Of a DNA stretch of 7,530 nt, positions 6,553 through 7,530 are shown in pieces. Made by a program: the position numbers and the translations under genes. The stretch spans positions 1 through 7,530 of the forward strand of contig JBAQSX010000192.1 in NCBI GenBank assembly GCA_049296695.1, read 5' to 3'. The DNA comes from UBA10906 sp049296695 (GTDB taxonomy: Bacteria; Pseudomonadota; Gammaproteobacteria; Methylococcales; Methylomonadaceae). Below the pieces are notes generated by a model. It made no database searches, was not told the DNA's origin, and saw only the letters and a list, made by a program, of their open reading frames with translations. Every line of letters starts with the position of its first letter. Within the stretch, counting starts at the first letter, position 1.

Positions 6553-7530
6553 GTGAATCGACAACTTTTTAAAGAAACAGCCATTGTCAGTAGTTTAACT
6601 TTGCTCTCACGAATACTGGGCTTTGTGCGTGACATGTTAATCGCCCGCTTATTTGGCGTAAGTCCTGCCACTGATGCTTTTTTTGTCGCCTTTAAATTAC
6701 CTAATTTTTTCCGCCGCTTATTTGCTGAAGGCGCGTTAGCCCACGTTTTTGTGCCTGTATTAGCGAGCTATCAACAACAAGGCAACGCTAACGCACTCAA
6801 AGCGTTTATCGCCAAAATTACAGGTAATCTGGCACTAAGTTTATTGGTCTTAAGCTTAGTGGGCATTAGCATCGCACCGTTGTTAGTTTGGTTATTAGCT
6901 CCCGGTTTTGCATGGCACGGAACGCAACACGAATTAGCGGTATTAATGCTACGCATTTGTATGCCTTATTTAGCCTTTATCAGTTTAGTGGCGTTAGCGG
7001 GGTGCATGCTTAATGCTTATGGTAAATTTGCTTTAACCGCGCTTACACCCGCTTTACTCAATATAGTGATGATAGCCGCCGCTGTATGGCTCGCGCCGTT
7101 AATGGCTGAGCCTGTCACCGCTTTAGCGTGGGGCGTTTTCGGTGCGGGATTATTACAAGTTGCCATGCAGATTCCCGCCTTAATACGTTTAGGTTTATTA
7201 CCCAAACCGCGTCTTGATTTTCACGATGCCGCAGTTAAACAATTAACTAAAAAAGTATTACCCGCCGTTTTTAGCGTTTCAGTTACGCAAATTAATTTAT
7301 TATTAGATACCTTAATCGCTTCATTTTTAGCAGTGGGTAGTGTTTCTTGGCTGTATTATTCTGATAGATTAGTTGAATTTCCTGTAGGTTTATTAGGTTT
7401 AGCCTTAGGCACAGTGATATTACCAAAACTCGCTAAGGCACATGTATTAAATAAGCCACAAGATTTTTCTAACGCGCTAGATTGGGGATTGCGTTTAGTG
7501 GTTTTAATTAGTATTCCCGCCACTATTGGT
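6553..7530 (+). CDS. murJ: Lipid II flippase MurJ (MviN), 3' end beyond window
   Basis: 326 codons are visible out of about 510 in the family. The protein is an integral inner-membrane transporter of the MOP superfamily that flips lipid II to the periplasm for peptidoglycan synthesis. It opens MNRQLFKETAIVSS and has the signature SRILGFVRDMLIA. Residues matching those essential in E. coli MurJ, shifted by two, are present: R20, R26, D41, K48, R54 and, in the SDRLVEFP motif, D271 and R272. Around nine hydrophobic segments can be counted before the edge. GTG is chosen because it gives the usual family N-terminus and no ATG, GTG or TTG occurs in frame between it and the upstream stop at 6490-6492. 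No Shine-Dalgarno site is visible (ATCCCCGCCTT precedes it). It is divergent from rpsT. Residues 1-326 show no frameshift. Confidence 0.97.
   Translation, partial: MNRQLFKETAIVSSLTLLSRILGFVRDMLIARLFGVSPATDAFFVAFKLPNFFRRLFAEGALAHVFVPVLASYQQQGNANALKAFIAKITGNLALSLLVLSLVGISIAPLLVWLLAPGFAWHGTQHELAVLMLRICMPYLAFISLVALAGCMLNAYGKFALTALTPALLNIVMIAAAVWLAPLMAEPVTALAWGVFGAGLLQVAMQIPALIRLGLLPKPRLDFHDAAVKQLTKKVLPAVFSVSVTQINLLLDTLIASFLAVGSVSWLYYSDRLVEFPVGLLGLALGTVILPKLAKAHVLNKPQDFSNALDWGLRLVVLISIPATIG

Overview
The window looks like chromosome from a moderately AT-rich gammaproteobacterium. rpsT (ribosomal protein S20) lies divergent from and next to murJ, and the S20, MurJ and KdpD proteins are all of proteobacterial type. 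The codon use (TTA Leu, GCG Ala, TAA stops) and the abundant short palindromic repeats would fit a Beggiatoa/Thiothrix-like lineage. That is only an impression, and sequence from this window cannot fix the genus.

Layout from left to right. Positions 1-2690 are a minus-strand accessory operon. It starts with a DUF4160 protein, followed after 4 bases by a DUF2442 protein and after a further 51 bases by a large single-chain restriction-modification protein. That protein has an N-terminal HsdR-type nuclease domain and an HsdM-type N6-adenine methylase core, and it runs off the left edge. Near the edge its coding sequence contains two strong palindromes that do not break the frame. Positions 2691-2824 are the divergent promoter region. 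Positions 2825-5572 (plus) are a full-length KdpD-type sensor kinase with no kdpE or kdpFABC beside it. Positions 5573-5786 hold a twin-hairpin palindromic repeat and a bidirectional terminator that ends both kdpD and rpsT. Positions 5787-6050 (minus) are rpsT. Positions 6051-6552 are a 502-base non-coding gap with an unusual cluster of inverted repeats and no recognised gene. Positions 6553-7530 (plus) are the first 326 codons of murJ, cut by the right edge.

Functionally the window joins an accessory or defence-like segment (small paired genes plus restriction-modification) to housekeeping functions: translation (S20), lipid II flipping for peptidoglycan (MurJ) and potassium/turgor sensing (KdpD). 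The least explained parts are the nested palindromes, two of them inside a gene, and the hairpin-rich rpsT-murJ gap. No complete new system can be demonstrated from this sequence alone.
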